Origin: Paenibacillus terrigena DSM 21567
GTDB lineage: Bacteria > Bacillota > Bacilli > Paenibacillales > Paenibacillaceae
Direction of reading: 5' to 3'
Assembly: GCF_000374845.1 (NCBI RefSeq)
Contig: NZ_KB895413.1
Coordinates: 434,001 to 498,000 of the forward strand
DNA length: 64,000 bases
Below the pieces are notes generated by a model, which worked only from the letters and a program-made list of their open reading frames with translations, was not told the DNA's origin and did not search any database. Shown here piece after piece: positions 36,247 through 46,538 of the stretch. The translations under genes were made by a program, and so were the position numbers. Position 1 is the first letter of the stretch. Every line of letters begins with the position of its first letter.

Positions 36247-36368
36247 GTTCAAAAAGTCGGCTTTTCAGCACCGAGAAGGTTGCGAGAATCCGAAGAAGGA
36301 GGAACGCAAGATTCGATGTCGAATACGCTCCATGAAATACTTCGTGATCAAAAGAGGACTTTTTGAAC
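36247..36368. repeat. palindromic repeat element, short copy
   Basis: 122 bp with the same 12-bp terminal inverted repeats as 9717-9958 and the shared blocks TTGCGAGAA, AAGGAGGAACG, GCAAGATTCGATGTCGA and ACTTCGTGATCAAA. It lacks the ~120-bp interior of the long copy, so it looks like an internal-deletion form. Both copies are preceded by CGT and followed by two variable bases and CCTCT. The stretch 36147-36423 has no gene; this repeat is its main content. Confidence 0.8.
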
Positions 36369-36423
36369 AACCTCTTAAGAGATGGAATAGTTTAGTGTTC
36401 ATTGATGTGCTAGGAGGGATAAG

Positions 36424-37239
36424 ATGAAATCGAATCGGATTTGGCGGTTGACGGCCATTACCGGTGTTGTATCAACTTTGCTATTAATGGTTGGATTTGG
36501 TTATGGTGTGAATGATATCCTGAACCCTAGGGGCGTCACGATGACAGATGAGGTGGCCCCGAAGCCGCAAACGCCAACAACATCTGATTTATCACAGAAA
36601 TCCACGATTCAAGTCACCTCGATCGGGGATTCCTTGACACGCGGCACGGGTGATTCAACAGGGAATGGCTACGTTCGCAATGTTATCAAAATGCTCGGGG
36701 ATAAATGGAATAAGCCTGTAAAATTGCTTAATAATCTAGGTATCAATGGACTGCGTGCGGATGAACTTGTACATAAATTGCAAGAGAAGGGCTTTAAGAA
36801 TGCCATCATGGAATCGGATCTTATTTTGCTTACGATTGGCGGGAATGATCTGTTCAGTGGTGCAGTTGAGGGAGACTTTTCCTCTGAGTCCTTTGAGCTT
36901 GACAAGATGCTGGAGAAGGTCGATGACAGTGCGAAAGATTTGAAAACGATTCTGCTACAAATATCAGAACTAAATCCGAATGCCCGAATTGTCTATGTTG
37001 GATTATACAATCCATTAGCCGATATGAAAGATATGCGCCAAATTGGGAACACGGTTGTACAACGATGGAACAATCTCGCGTATGCGACGATTAATAAACA
37101 TCCGAATATGACATTAGTACCGACAGCGGATCTGTTCCAGAGCACGCTCTCCCAGGTGATTTCATCAGATCACTTCCATCCCAATGCGCTCGGATACGAA
37201 CAAATTGCTACACGAATCGTACAAGGCATTGCGCCGTGA
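36424..37239 (+). CDS. SGNH/GDSL hydrolase, membrane-anchored
   Basis: 271 aa with an N-terminal signal anchor (LTAITGVVSTLLLMVGFGYG). The SGNH catalytic blocks are all present: block I SIGDSLTRGTG (nucleophile Ser), block II GIN, block III TIGGNDLF and block V SDHFHPNALGYEQIA with Asp and His. Similar to YpmR-type lipases/esterases of Bacillus, acting on lipids or acylated wall polymers outside the membrane. ATG 36424 follows CTAGGAGGG. The ABC transporter genes begin 15 bp downstream, so a three-gene operon is likely. Confidence 0.9.
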   Translation: MKSNRIWRLTAITGVVSTLLLMVGFGYGVNDILNPRGVTMTDEVAPKPQTPTTSDLSQKSTIQVTSIGDSLTRGTGDSTGNGYVRNVIKMLGDKWNKPVKLLNNLGINGLRADELVHKLQEKGFKNAIMESDLILLTIGGNDLFSGAVEGDFSSESFELDKMLEKVDDSAKDLKTILLQISELNPNARIVYVGLYNPLADMKDMRQIGNTVVQRWNNLAYATINKHPNMTLVPTADLFQSTLSQVISSDHFHPNALGYEQIATRIVQGIAP

Positions 37240-37254
37240 GGAGGGGGAAAATCT

Positions 37255-38223
37255 GTGCTTAAGGACGAGAATCCAGTTGTATTACAAGTTGATCAGGTGA
37301 AGAAACGGATCGGGAAGAAATGGATTATTCACGGTGTTTCCTTTGATGTGCGAGCAGGAGAAATCTTTGGATTTCTAGGCCCGAACGGATCGGGCAAGAC
37401 AACGACCATTCGAATGTTAGTCGATTTGATCAAACCGACGGAAGGCCAAATCGAACTATGTGGTTACAATGTAAATCGTGACCCGGAACAAGCCCTCCAA
37501 TATGTTGGTTGTATCGTAGAAAATCCTGAAGTGTATACCTATTTGACAGGTTGGGAGAATTTAGAGCATTTCGCGCGGATGCAGCCCGGGATTGATCATG
37601 TTCGGATTCAAGAAGTGGTCGATATCGTACGACTGGAAGGCCGTATTCATGATAAAGTGAAGACATACTCGCTCGGGATGCGTCAGCGTCTTGGTATTGC
37701 ACAGGCATTGCTCGGTAGACCTAAGCTTCTTATCTTGGATGAGCCGACGAACGGACTGGATCCGAAGGGTATTAAGGAACTTCGTGCATTTATACGTGAG
37801 CTCGCAGATCAAGGGATGGCCGTGTTCGTCTCAAGTCATCTCTTGTCGGAGATTCAGTTGATGTGTGATCGCGTTGCGATCATTAATCAAGGTCGAGTCC
37901 TTGCCGTAGGCGAGGTGAACGAGCTCATCGAAGAAGGAAGCAATTATGTGGTGTGGCATCTTGAGCCGGCACAGGAAGGTCGAGTGGTACTCCAAGCGCA
38001 ACAAGGTATAGAGCTCGTCCATGTGGCAGATATTCAGCTGGATGAAGCGATGCTCGCTGGGATGGATAGCGATGTATGGGTAACCCAGATGGATCCAGAT
38101 CGCATCTCCGATGTGGTGAAGGTCCTTGTTGGATCAGGAATTCAGGTGCACTCCGTACAGAAGATGAATCCCACGCTTGAGCAATTATTCTTGCGAATGA
38201 CAGAAGGTGAATCCATTGAATAG
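37255..38223 (+). CDS. ABC transporter ATPase (ABC-2 type)
   Basis: 322 aa. The N-terminal ~215 residues form the ATPase: Walker A GPNGSGKTTT, signature YSLGMRQRLGIAQAL, Walker B LLILDEPTNGLDP, switch His in FVSSHLLSE. The ~100-residue C-terminal extension is typical of drug/bacitracin-type (BcrA-like) exporters. GTG 37255 stands after GAGGAGGGGG. It overlaps the permease gene by 17 bp. Substrate is unknown; the upstream SGNH hydrolase suggests an envelope role. Confidence 0.93.
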   Translation: MLKDENPVVLQVDQVKKRIGKKWIIHGVSFDVRAGEIFGFLGPNGSGKTTTIRMLVDLIKPTEGQIELCGYNVNRDPEQALQYVGCIVENPEVYTYLTGWENLEHFARMQPGIDHVRIQEVVDIVRLEGRIHDKVKTYSLGMRQRLGIAQALLGRPKLLILDEPTNGLDPKGIKELRAFIRELADQGMAVFVSSHLLSEIQLMCDRVAIINQGRVLAVGEVNELIEEGSNYVVWHLEPAQEGRVVLQAQQGIELVHVADIQLDEAMLAGMDSDVWVTQMDPDRISDVVKVLVGSGIQVHSVQKMNPTLEQLFLRMTEGESIE

Positions 38224-39202
38224 AATCTTGCCTCTAGTCCAGAACGAGACCATCAAGATGATGAAGAAAAGAAGGTTTCTTGTTGTTATTCTAATCTTGC
38301 TCGTGCTTATTCCGGTGTTTACCTATGCACAGATGAAGGTTGCGCAGAATAATCGAGAGAAATTCAAAGATTGGCGTCATACGTTGCAGCAGCAGATTAC
38401 AGACAATCAGAATTCCTTAGCAAGTGATCGTGTGCCAGAGGAATGGAAAAAGTTCCGCCGGATTATGGTGCAGCAATGGCAATATTATTTAGATCATGAT
38501 GTTGATCCGAGCTCACCGAATGGCGTTACATTTGTGAAGTCTTTTATGGAGAACTCTTCATCGTTATTTATTCCCTTACTCGTGATGGCGATAGCATCAG
38601 ATATTGTATCCTCGGAACGGACGACGGGGACGATTAAAATGCTTCTAACGAGGCCAGTCCGCAGGTGGAGAATTTTGCTTAGTAAATTATTGACGTTGAC
38701 GATCTTCGTCGGATTGATTATATTGACAACATTCGTACTAAGTTATTTGATCTCAGGCAGTGTATTTGGATATAATGGCTGGAATCAGCCTGTATTTACA
38801 GGATTTCAGATCACCGGTGTCGAAGTGGATATTTCAGGCGTTCATCCCGTGCCGCAATGGCTGTATTTGATTATGCAAACTGGACTCATCTGGTTCTCCA
38901 GTATGGTCGTGGCGATTCTGGCATTCATGATTTCGGTGTTGGTGCGTAGTACCGCAGCGAGTATTGTAACCATGATGGCAGCGATTATCGCAGGCAGCAT
39001 TCTGACGAATATGGCTTCATCCTGGCCGAGTGCCAAATATTTATTTATGGTGAACTTACAATTAACGACTTATTTGGCTGGTTCGCCGCCACCGATTGAA
39101 GGAATGACATTGCCATTTTCCTTGATGGTTCTTAGCATATGGGCATTGGCAGCGCTCTTCATTAGCTTCCGTGTCTTTACGAAACAGGATATATTGAATT
39201 AG
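38207..39202 (+). CDS. ABC-2 type permease
   Basis: 331 aa. First transmembrane helix ~20-40 (FLVVILILLVLIPVFTYAQ), a ~110-residue extracytoplasmic segment, then five more helices (from LFIPLLVMAIASDIVSSE to the C-terminus). The motif SSERTTGTIKMLLTRPVRR is typical of ABC-2 permeases. GTG 38207 overlaps the ATPase gene, indicating translational coupling. parE starts 35 bp after its stop without a visible terminator. Confidence 0.9.
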   Translation: MNPLNRILPLVQNETIKMMKKRRFLVVILILLVLIPVFTYAQMKVAQNNREKFKDWRHTLQQQITDNQNSLASDRVPEEWKKFRRIMVQQWQYYLDHDVDPSSPNGVTFVKSFMENSSSLFIPLLVMAIASDIVSSERTTGTIKMLLTRPVRRWRILLSKLLTLTIFVGLIILTTFVLSYLISGSVFGYNGWNQPVFTGFQITGVEVDISGVHPVPQWLYLIMQTGLIWFSSMVVAILAFMISVLVRSTAASIVTMMAAIIAGSILTNMASSWPSAKYLFMVNLQLTTYLAGSPPPIEGMTLPFSLMVLSIWALAALFISFRVFTKQDILN

Positions 39203-39237
39203 AATGAACAATTATGACGTTTAAAGGGGGAGCATGA

Positions 39238-41220
39238 ATGGTCGAACAGATCGATTTTTTCAACAGTGAATCTGCACAGGGCGGAAATTCCGTAACTGGC
39301 TACGATGCTGACGACATTCAAGTGCTCGAAGGGCTGGTTGCCGTACGGAAAAGACCGGGTATGTATATCGGCAGTACCAGCACATCGGGATTACATCATT
39401 TGGTGTGGGAAATCGTCGACAATGCGGTCGACGAGCACTTAGCAAAATATTGTTCGAAAATTGACGTTACATTACATAGAGACAATTCCATTACTGTCTT
39501 TGATAATGGTCGCGGTATTCCTACGGGGATGCATAAGACAGGGATTCCAACCCCGCAGGTTGTCTTCACGATACTGCATGCGGGCGGTAAGTTTGGCGGC
39601 TCTGGTTATAAGAAATCTGGCGGGTTGCATGGGGTTGGTGCTTCGGTTACGAATGCATTGTCTGAATGGCTCGAAGTCGAAATTTATCGGGACGCGAAGA
39701 TTCATCGTCAACGGTTCGAATATTGGGTTGATGCAGATGGGAAAGAACATGTCGGCGAACCACGTTTAGGACTTGAAGTGATCGGGAACACGAACCGTAC
39801 AGGGACGAAAGTAACGTTCAAGCCGGATATTCGTGTATTCCAGGGTGGAATACAGTTCAATTACGATACATTAGCGGAGAGATTGCAAGAAATTGCTTTC
39901 TTGAACTCGGGATTGAAAGTAACGATCAAGGACGAGCGAAATGATAAGCAAGACGTGTTCTATTATGAAGGCGGTGCGAGTCAATTTGTTCAATACTTGA
40001 ATGAAGATAAATCGGTATTGCATGATGTCATTCACTTTGCTGCGGAGAAAGAGGAAATCGAGGTCGAAGTCGCACTTCAATACAATGACGGTTATACCGA
40101 GACGATTGCTTCATTCGTTAACTCCATTCCGACGCGGGGTGGGGGAACGCATGAGACTGGGTTTAAGACCGCATATACACGTGCGATGAATGAGTACGCG
40201 CGTAAGAATAATTTCCTGAAGGAAAAAGAGAAAAATCTCGATGGGAATGATCTTCGTGAAGGTATGATGGCGGTCATTAATATTAAAATGTCTGAAGTTG
40301 AATTTGTCGGACAGACGAAGGACCAACTCGGAAGCGTATCAGCACGTAGTGCGGTAGATGCTGTCGTATCAGATAAGATGGCATTGTTCTTAGAGGAGAA
40401 TCCTCAGGTCGCTCAGACACTCATTAAGAAAGCTGTTCAAGCTTCGAAAGCCCGTGAAGCCGCACGTAAAGCTCGCGAGGATGTTCGTAATGGCAAAAAG
40501 CGCAGTGAAAGCTCGAATCTGAATGGTAAGCTGACACCAGCGCAATCCAAAGACTATACACGAACAGAACTCTTTATCGTCGAAGGGGATTCTGCGGGTG
40601 GTTCAGCGAAGCAGGGCCGCGATTCGAAGCTGCAAGCAATCCTTCCGCTTAAAGGGAAACCGATGAATCCAGAGAAAGCAAAGCTAGCTGATATTCTGAA
40701 GAACGACGAGTATCGTGCCATTATTAGCGCGATTGGCGCTGGCGTTGGAGCAGAGTTCGAGAGCGAAGAGAGCAACTACTCCAAAGTCATTATTATGACG
40801 GATGCGGACACAGATGGTGCGCATATTCAGGTATTGTTATTGACATTCTTCTATCGGTATATGAAGCCGTTGATTACTTCTGGACGTGTATATATTGCTC
40901 AACCGCCGCTATACAAAATCACGCGGAAGACTGGAAAGCTGGAGACGGTGCGTTATGCGTGGACGGATGAGCAGCTAACGAATTATTTGAAAGAATTCGG
41001 CAAGAATTACGAACTGCAGCGATATAAAGGACTTGGGGAGATGAACCCTGATCAGCTATGGGAGACGACGATGAATCCAGAGTCGCGTACCTTGCTACAA
41101 GTGCAGATCGAGGATGCTGCGAAGGCAGAGCGCCGCGTATCGACGCTCATGGGCGATAAGGTCGATCCACGTAAACGTTGGATCGTTGAGAACGTTGATT
41201 TTACAGAGTTTGAAGAGTAG
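39238..41220 (+). CDS. parE: DNA topoisomerase IV subunit B
   Basis: 660 aa. ATPase domain ([37 protein letters not shown]) and TOPRIM domain ([23 protein letters not shown]). The [14 protein letters not shown] stretch, length and immediate parC neighbour favour ParE over GyrB. Together with ParC it decatenates daughter chromosomes. ATG 39238 follows GGGGGAGC; parC starts 14 bp downstream. Confidence 0.95.
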   Translation: MVEQIDFFNSESAQGGNSVTGYDADDIQVLEGLVAVRKRPGMYIGSTSTSGLHHLVWEIVDNAVDEHLAKYCSKIDVTLHRDNSITVFDNGRGIPTGMHKTGIPTPQVVFTILHAGGKFGGSGYKKSGGLHGVGASVTNALSEWLEVEIYRDAKIHRQRFEYWVDADGKEHVGEPRLGLEVIGNTNRTGTKVTFKPDIRVFQGGIQFNYDTLAERLQEIAFLNSGLKVTIKDERNDKQDVFYYEGGASQFVQYLNEDKSVLHDVIHFAAEKEEIEVEVALQYNDGYTETIASFVNSIPTRGGGTHETGFKTAYTRAMNEYARKNNFLKEKEKNLDGNDLREGMMAVINIKMSEVEFVGQTKDQLGSVSARSAVDAVVSDKMALFLEENPQVAQTLIKKAVQASKAREAARKAREDVRNGKKRSESSNLNGKLTPAQSKDYTRTELFIVEGDSAGGSAKQGRDSKLQAILPLKGKPMNPEKAKLADILKNDEYRAIISAIGAGVGAEFESEESNYSKVIIMTDADTDGAHIQVLLLTFFYRYMKPLITSGRVYIAQPPLYKITRKTGKLETVRYAWTDEQLTNYLKEFGKNYELQRYKGLGEMNPDQLWETTMNPESRTLLQVQIEDAAKAERRVSTLMGDKVDPRKRWIVENVDFTEFEE

Positions 41221-41234
41221 AAGGGGGAGAACTG

Positions 41235-43667
41235 ATGAGTTTATCGGAACAGTTTTTACCTGCATTATTAGAAGAAGTTGTCGGTGATCGATTTGGCCGA
41301 TATTCCAAATATATTATTCAAGACCGTGCGATTCCTGATGTGCGTGACGGGCTCAAGCCTGTACAACGCCGGATTCTGTATGCAATGTATGATTCAGGCA
41401 ATACGCCGGACAAGCCATACCGTAAATCTGCGAAGACAGTCGGGGACGTTATGGGTAACTATCACCCACACGGGGACTCTTCGATCTATGATGGTATGGT
41501 GCGTATGGCACAGCCATGGAAGATGGCGCATATGCTCGTGGATGGACACGGGAACTGGGGATCGATCGATGATGATCCACCAGCAGCGATGCGTTATACC
41601 GAAGCAAGACTTTCGCCGATTGCGATCGAGCTGCTTCGTGACATTGAGAAACGTACGGTTCAATTCAAAGATAATTTTGATAACACGACCAAGGAACCTG
41701 TCGTCTTACCAGCCCGCTATCCGAATTTGCTCGTCAATGGGGTGAGCGGGATTTCAGCGGGTTTCGCGACAGAGATCCCATCGCATAATCTACGAGAAGT
41801 CATTGATGCATGTATCGCGCTGATGGAGAAAGAAGATATGACGGTTGAGGATCTGATGCAGATCGTAAAAGGTCCAGACTTCCCAACCGGCGGGATTATT
41901 ATGGGTGAGGAAGGAATCCGTGACGCTTACCGTACAGGGAAAGGCCGGATATACGTTCGCTCGAAGACAGAGATTGAAGATTTACGTGGCGGCCGCCAAC
42001 AAATCGTGATTACGGAAATTCCTTATCAGGTTGTGAAGGTACGCCTTGTCACGGCGATTGAGAACATTCGACTCGAGAAAAAGGTTGAAGGGATCACCGA
42101 AGTTCGAGATGAGAGTGGACGCGATGGGATGCGAATTGTAATTGAGCTGAAGAAAGATGCGGATGCGCAAGGCATTCTAGCCTACCTGCTGAAGAAGACG
42201 GACCTACAGGTTACATACAACTTCAACATGGTTGCGATTGTGAACAAGACGCCAATGCAGCTTGGCATTCGGTCTATTCTGAGCGCGTACATCGATCATC
42301 AGAAAGAAGTTGTGACGCTTCGGACACAGTACGAGCTTGAGAAAGCAGAAGACCGGGCTCACGTGCTCGAAGGCTTGGTGAAGGCGCTCGATATTCTGGA
42401 TGAAGTCATCGCGACGATCAAGGCATCGAAGAATCGTCAAGATGCGCAGAACAACTTGGTAGCTAAATTCCAATTCACAGAACGCCAAGCAGATGCAATC
42501 CTGACATTGCAGCTCTATCGTCTGACGAATCTAGAGATTACATCGCTTGAAAAAGAACATAAAGAATTGATGAAGAAGATCGCTTACTTGCGTTCGATAT
42601 TGGATAGCAGCAAGAAGTTGATCGGTGTGATCAAGAATGAATTGTTAGAAATTCGCGAGAAATACGGCATTGATCGCCGTTCTATCATTCAAGGTGAAGT
42701 GGAAGAAATTAAAGTGAACCTTGAAGTGATGGTGACACCGGAAGATGTCCTTGTGACCTTGTCGAATGAAGGGTACTTGAAGCGGACGAGCATGCTCTCC
42801 TTCACCCGTTCAGGAGGCGAGCTTGAGAGCTCAGGGGTCAAAGAAGGCGATTACGTGAAGTATCTGATGGAAGTGAATACGATTGACTCCATGCTGTTAT
42901 TTACGGCGAAGGGGCAATACTTCTCCCTGCCTATCCATCTAATTCCAGAGTTCAAGTGGAAAGATAACGGAACGGCTATCGTCAATGTCATTCCTATTGC
43001 CAAGGAAGATCGGATCGTGAATATGATCCCGGTCAAGAACTTCGAAGAAGCAGGTCAATCGCTTGTATTCGTCACCAAACGGGGACAGGTGAAGCGGACC
43101 GAGCTGAAAGAATATATGACGAATCGTTCGAGTGCGATTGCGGCATGCAAGGTGAGCGATCAAGATGAAGTGATCTCGGTAACCCTTAGCGATGGTGCGA
43201 AGGAACTGCTACTTGTTACGAAGGAAGGCATGAGTATTCGCTTCAAAGAATCTGAAGTGAACGGCATGGGTCGTGTATCCGGCGGTGTTCGAGGCATTCA
43301 GTTGAAAGACACAGATGAAGTGGTGTCTGCGTTATGGGTCGATAGTGACGAGGGTGAAGTGATTGTTGTCTCAGACCTAGGGTACGGCAAGCGGTCGTTA
43401 CTCGCTGATTATCCTGTGCAAGGCCGCGGTGGCAAAGGGATTATTACGTTTGAATTCAAAGAGGGCAAACGTGTGCGTCCGAACGGAAGTGAGATCGTAA
43501 GGGCATTCTATTGCAGAGAATCATATGTATTGACGGTTGCAACAAGTGAGCATAAGTTGCATACCTTCTCAACCGAGCAGCCACCGATTGATGAACGCAA
43601 GTCAGTTGGTAAATCGTTGGTGCCTCTGGATAAGAAAGAGACCATCATTGATATCTGGCGTGTATAG
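41235..43667 (+). CDS. parC: DNA topoisomerase IV subunit A
   Basis: 810 aa. Catalytic tyrosine Y121 in [11 protein letters not shown]. The quinolone-determining region [11 protein letters not shown] has Ser82 and Asp86 at the two hot-spot positions, the usual drug-sensitive residues. N-terminal [16 protein letters not shown] is standard. The C-terminal domain carries beta-pinwheel blades ([31 protein letters not shown]). ATG 41235 follows AAGGGGGAG. A strong terminator follows at 43686. Confidence 0.96.
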   Translation: MSLSEQFLPALLEEVVGDRFGRYSKYIIQDRAIPDVRDGLKPVQRRILYAMYDSGNTPDKPYRKSAKTVGDVMGNYHPHGDSSIYDGMVRMAQPWKMAHMLVDGHGNWGSIDDDPPAAMRYTEARLSPIAIELLRDIEKRTVQFKDNFDNTTKEPVVLPARYPNLLVNGVSGISAGFATEIPSHNLREVIDACIALMEKEDMTVEDLMQIVKGPDFPTGGIIMGEEGIRDAYRTGKGRIYVRSKTEIEDLRGGRQQIVITEIPYQVVKVRLVTAIENIRLEKKVEGITEVRDESGRDGMRIVIELKKDADAQGILAYLLKKTDLQVTYNFNMVAIVNKTPMQLGIRSILSAYIDHQKEVVTLRTQYELEKAEDRAHVLEGLVKALDILDEVIATIKASKNRQDAQNNLVAKFQFTERQADAILTLQLYRLTNLEITSLEKEHKELMKKIAYLRSILDSSKKLIGVIKNELLEIREKYGIDRRSIIQGEVEEIKVNLEVMVTPEDVLVTLSNEGYLKRTSMLSFTRSGGELESSGVKEGDYVKYLMEVNTIDSMLLFTAKGQYFSLPIHLIPEFKWKDNGTAIVNVIPIAKEDRIVNMIPVKNFEEAGQSLVFVTKRGQVKRTELKEYMTNRSSAIAACKVSDQDEVISVTLSDGAKELLLVTKEGMSIRFKESEVNGMGRVSGGVRGIQLKDTDEVVSALWVDSDEGEVIVVSDLGYGKRSLLADYPVQGRGGKGIITFEFKEGKRVRPNGSEIVRAFYCRESYVLTVATSEHKLHTFSTEQPPIDERKSVGKSLVPLDKKETIIDIWRV

Positions 43668-43685
43668 ACAGCATTCCATGTCATG

Positions 43686-43751
43686 AAGAACCCCTAAGTA
43701 GGTTTGGGTTAGAGCATAACGTTCTAGCTCCAAACCCGACTTAGGGGTCTT
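43686..43751. terminator. terminator after parC
   Basis: Long stem ACCCCTAAGTAGGTTTGGG ... CCAAACCCGACTTAGGGGT with an inner AGAGC/GCTCT-like part, followed by CTTTG. It probably also acts for the small minus-strand gene at 43787. Confidence 0.85.
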
Positions 43752-43786
43752 TGATGTTCATCGTTTGTTTATGTTTTACCGATATA

Positions 43787-43954
43787 TTAATCAAATGGTT
43801 TGTGCGGAGGGTCCAAATCTTCTTTCAGCTGCAGTGCAATGTTTAGGATGAGCCACAACGGGGCTGGTTCATCCAATCGATCTAACCACTCAGGGTCCTT
43901 AATGAGTCCGGCTTCGATGGCTTTTAAGCCGATTGTACGCTTCTTCAGGTCCAT
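43787..43954 (-). CDS. 55-aa protein of unknown function
   Basis: A short gene with an excellent ribosome binding site (AAAGGAGGG, 8 nt before ATG 43954). The protein begins MDLKKRTIGLKAIEAGLIKD and ends DLDPPHKPFD; the middle part PEWLDRLDEPAPLWLILNIA is amphipathic. Charged and Leu-rich, with no membrane segment and no cysteine. No family was recognised. It is convergent with parC and divergent from the MarR gene (195 bp apart). Codon use looks like its neighbours. Confidence 0.72.
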   Translation of the reverse strand: MDLKKRTIGLKAIEAGLIKDPEWLDRLDEPAPLWLILNIALQLKEDLDPPHKPFD

Positions 43955-44069
43955 ATTGTGAGCCCTCCTTTAACCTTCGACTGATGCGTTTAAAAACTTT
44001 ATTACAGCGTTAATGACCTCGATATAGGTTTTTATCACATCTTATGTTAAAAAGTTCAGTTATGTTCCA

Positions 44070-44099
44070 GTGACACCTTGTGGTATAATTTGGAGAATA
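44070..44099 (+). promoter_or_regulatory. sigma-A promoter of the marR-type gene
   Basis: GTGACA (44070-44075) and TATAAT (44094-44099), spacer 18 bp. The transcript would start about 40 bp before the ATG. Confidence 0.55.
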
Positions 44100-44148
44100 A
44101 GACGAGCTAGAGCTGCCGCAGAATATGTTCTAGGGGGAGAGGTATCAA

Positions 44149-44559
44149 ATGCATACGTCGGACTTTGTAAAGCTTTGGTCTAAATTATCCAAAGACTATC
44201 AAAATCATATGGAGGATCATCTTGCGCCTACATTGACGGAATCTCAACTTGAAGTGCTGGAAGTGGTTGCGCAGCATGAGCAGATGAAACCATCCGATCT
44301 ATTACCGTACTTAGAAACAACACCAGCTGCGATCACGACATTGCTCGACCGGATGGAGAAGAACGAATTAATTGAGCGTGTGCGGGATTCAAATGACCGT
44401 CGTATCGTATGGATTCAGATTACAGACCGCGGCTTGCATGAGAAGAGCCGAGGCTCGCAACTTCGCAACGAATACATAAGTAACGTCTTGAATCGCATCT
44501 CGGCTCATAATCAGCAATTATTTATTTATCTATTAGGCAAAATATCGAATAACGCTTAA
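44149..44559 (+). CDS. MarR-family transcriptional regulator
   Basis: 136 aa. Winged-helix core: LTESQLEVLEVVAQHEQ, then recognition helix LETTPAAITTLLDRMEKNELI and wing RVRDSNDRRIVWIQITDRG. Flanking helices give the usual dimer interface. ATG 44149 follows AGGGGGAGAGG. No divergent transporter or enzyme gene sits at its promoter, so the target is not evident. The stop overlaps the convergent capA stop by four bases. Confidence 0.92.
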   Translation: MHTSDFVKLWSKLSKDYQNHMEDHLAPTLTESQLEVLEVVAQHEQMKPSDLLPYLETTPAAITTLLDRMEKNELIERVRDSNDRRIVWIQITDRGLHEKSRGSQLRNEYISNVLNRISAHNQQLFIYLLGKISNNA

Positions 44560-45857
44560 GTCTCAGCTTGGACTTGCACTGGAACTGCAAGAGAATGAAT
44601 GTGTTGGTCTAGTTCCTTCTGTTTCTTTTTCAATGCTTGATATGTTGAAACGGATAAGTTGAGTTGATGTTCTTGGATTGTTTTTTCTACCGGCAGGACA
44701 ACGTATTTACGTGCGTTTCCTTTGCCGGTTTTTTGTGTCCAGGTAAGCTGGGTATCAACATTGCGGATCTCGATTTTGCCGCTAGGGAAGGTCTTCTGAA
44801 TATCGGCGCTAAAGATGACACCATAGTCCGTATATTCGTCTTTCATGTTCGAGATGAAGTTGCCCATGGAGTAAATGATATATCCCTTACGAATCGATCC
44901 ATCGGATTCGGTAACTTTGACTTGTTCTAACGGTTGAATGACGTGCGGATGTGATCCCAAGATGATATCTGCACCAGCTTGAATCAGTGACCTTGCAAGC
45001 TGTTGCTGGGTGCTATTCGGCTCCCGTTGATATTCAATACCGAAATGCAGCGCAATTACGACGACGTCAGCTCCTGCTTCTCGGAGTGCTCGAATATCTT
45101 CCTTGATGCGAAGGGGGCTTAGATGAGAGACGAGATAAGGTTTATCTCTGGGGAGTGTAATCCCGTTCGTTCCGTATGTATAAGCAAGAATGCCCATTTT
45201 GATATCGTTTTTCGTCATGATAGTTAATTTCTTGGCTTCCTCCTCGGATGCAGCGGTGCCTTTTGTCACAAATCCTTGTTCTTTCAGTCGCTTTAATGTG
45301 CGGATCACACCTACTTCCTTACGGTCCATGGCATGATTATTCGCAGTTGTAACGATGTTGAACCCCGCATATTTGAGCGCTGAGGCCAGCTCTGGCGGTG
45401 CATTGAACATCGGAAAACCTGAGTAACGTAAATCGGCACCAGCGATTGGGGTCTCTAGATTTGCCCAGACGAAATCGCCCTGCTCCAGAATCGGCTTTAC
45501 TTGTGTGAAATAGGGATTGAAATTGTATTTCCCTGTCGACTTGTTATAATATGCAGGCATTTGCGGCATATGCATCATGACATCACCGACAGCGACAAGT
45601 TTGGCTTCCGTCGTATAGGATTCAACAGGTTGATCTACCTCGGACGAGTCAGGCTGAATGGCCGTATCATCTGGCTCCTGCGTCTCAGCCGGTGTTGGAG
45701 GCACAGGAAGAGGCTCGACCTGCGCACTTGCATTTGCCTTAGGTTGAGCCTCTTGAGAGGGCATCTGACAGCTTACTAGCAGCAAGATCATCCCTAGAAA
45801 GATACAAAAAAGCGCAAGTCTGGACTCGCGCTTATTATGGTTGTTCAAATTAGACAT
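44556..45857 (-). CDS. CapA-like metallophosphatase lipoprotein
   Basis: 433 aa. A lipoprotein signal (ALFCIFLGMILLLVSC, Cys ~30) and a Pro/Glu-rich linker precede a PGA_cap/CapA domain of the calcineurin-like phosphatase fold: VAVGDVMMHM, WANLETPIAG, TTANNHAMDRKEVG, LHFGIEYQREP and LGSHPHVIQP are the metal-binding blocks. Named after poly-gamma-glutamate CapA, but most Bacillales homologues stand outside cap operons, as here. ATG 45857 follows GGAG with an 8-nt spacer. It overlaps the upstream rluA-type gene by 8 bp, so it is translationally coupled. Confidence 0.88.
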   Translation of the reverse strand: MSNLNNHNKRESRLALFCIFLGMILLLVSCQMPSQEAQPKANASAQVEPLPVPPTPAETQEPDDTAIQPDSSEVDQPVESYTTEAKLVAVGDVMMHMPQMPAYYNKSTGKYNFNPYFTQVKPILEQGDFVWANLETPIAGADLRYSGFPMFNAPPELASALKYAGFNIVTTANNHAMDRKEVGVIRTLKRLKEQGFVTKGTAASEEEAKKLTIMTKNDIKMGILAYTYGTNGITLPRDKPYLVSHLSPLRIKEDIRALREAGADVVVIALHFGIEYQREPNSTQQQLARSLIQAGADIILGSHPHVIQPLEQVKVTESDGSIRKGYIIYSMGNFISNMKDEYTDYGVIFSADIQKTFPSGKIEIRNVDTQLTWTQKTGKGNARKYVVLPVEKTIQEHQLNLSVSTYQALKKKQKELDQHIHSLAVPVQVQAET

Positions 45858-46536
45858 GCAATTCACTCCAACGATTCCATGGGAACATGTCTGGAGGCGA
45901 GGAATGAAATAGCAATGGTTCTTTGGTGACCGGATGTGGAAATCCAAGTTCATAAGACCATAGTGCAATTTGCTGCCCCGGCTTATTGAGATGTGCCCCG
46001 TATTTTTGATCGCCAATTAATGGACAACCGATTGTATTCATTTGTACACGGATTTGATGAGGACGACCCGTATGAAGCGTAATACGTACCAGACTCATCT
46101 GATCCTGTGAGCCCAGTACTTCATAGTCCAAGATCGCTTCCTTGGCATCGCGTGTGCCCTTCGGAACGACGGATACGATATTGGTTCGTACATCTTTGAG
46201 TAAATGATGAACCAACTTGCCACGCATGGCAGGGGGGGCTCCATGAACGACTGCCAGGTATTGCTTGTGCAGTGAACGATTGCGTACGTTCTCTGATAAT
46301 CGTGATGCTGACTTGGAAGTCTTCGCGAAGACCATCGCACCGCCGACAGGACGATCCAAGCGGTGAACGAGCCCGAGATAGACGTTCCCAGGCTTGTTGT
46401 ATCGTATCTTAATATCCTCTTTAAGGAGGGTTAGCAGGTCGGGATCGCCTGTTGCATCCTCTTGCGAAGGAATATTAACGGGCTTCTCCACGACGAGCAG
46501 ATGGTTATCTTCAAATAATATATGCACAGGCTTCAA
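45850..46536 (-). CDS. RluA-family pseudouridine synthase
   Basis: 228 aa, without an S4 domain. Motifs: ILFEDNHLLVVEKP at the N-terminus, catalytic LVHRLDRPVGGAMVFAKTS (Asp61), LHTGRPHQIRVQ and IGDQKYGA. It should isomerise uridine in rRNA or tRNA; the exact target is unknown. The TTG start at 46536 lies 7 nt after GGGAGG. It begins 2 bp after the stop of the SAM methyltransferase gene, which may modify RNA too. Confidence 0.9.
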   Translation of the reverse strand: MKPVHILFEDNHLLVVEKPVNIPSQEDATGDPDLLTLLKEDIKIRYNKPGNVYLGLVHRLDRPVGGAMVFAKTSKSASRLSENVRNRSLHKQYLAVVHGAPPAMRGKLVHHLLKDVRTNIVSVVPKGTRDAKEAILDYEVLGSQDQMSLVRITLHTGRPHQIRVQMNTIGCPLIGDQKYGAHLNKPGQQIALWSYELGFPHPVTKEPLLFHSSPPDMFPWNRWSELHV

Positions 46537-46538
46537 AA

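Noticed and set aside
36128-36427. 99-codon open frame on the plus strand
   Set aside because: It runs through the palindromic repeat, has no ribosome binding site and an unnatural composition.
39238-43667. Reading the pair as gyrB-gyrA
   Set aside because: Subunit lengths, the [12 protein letters not shown] stretch and the tight B-A order favour topoisomerase IV.
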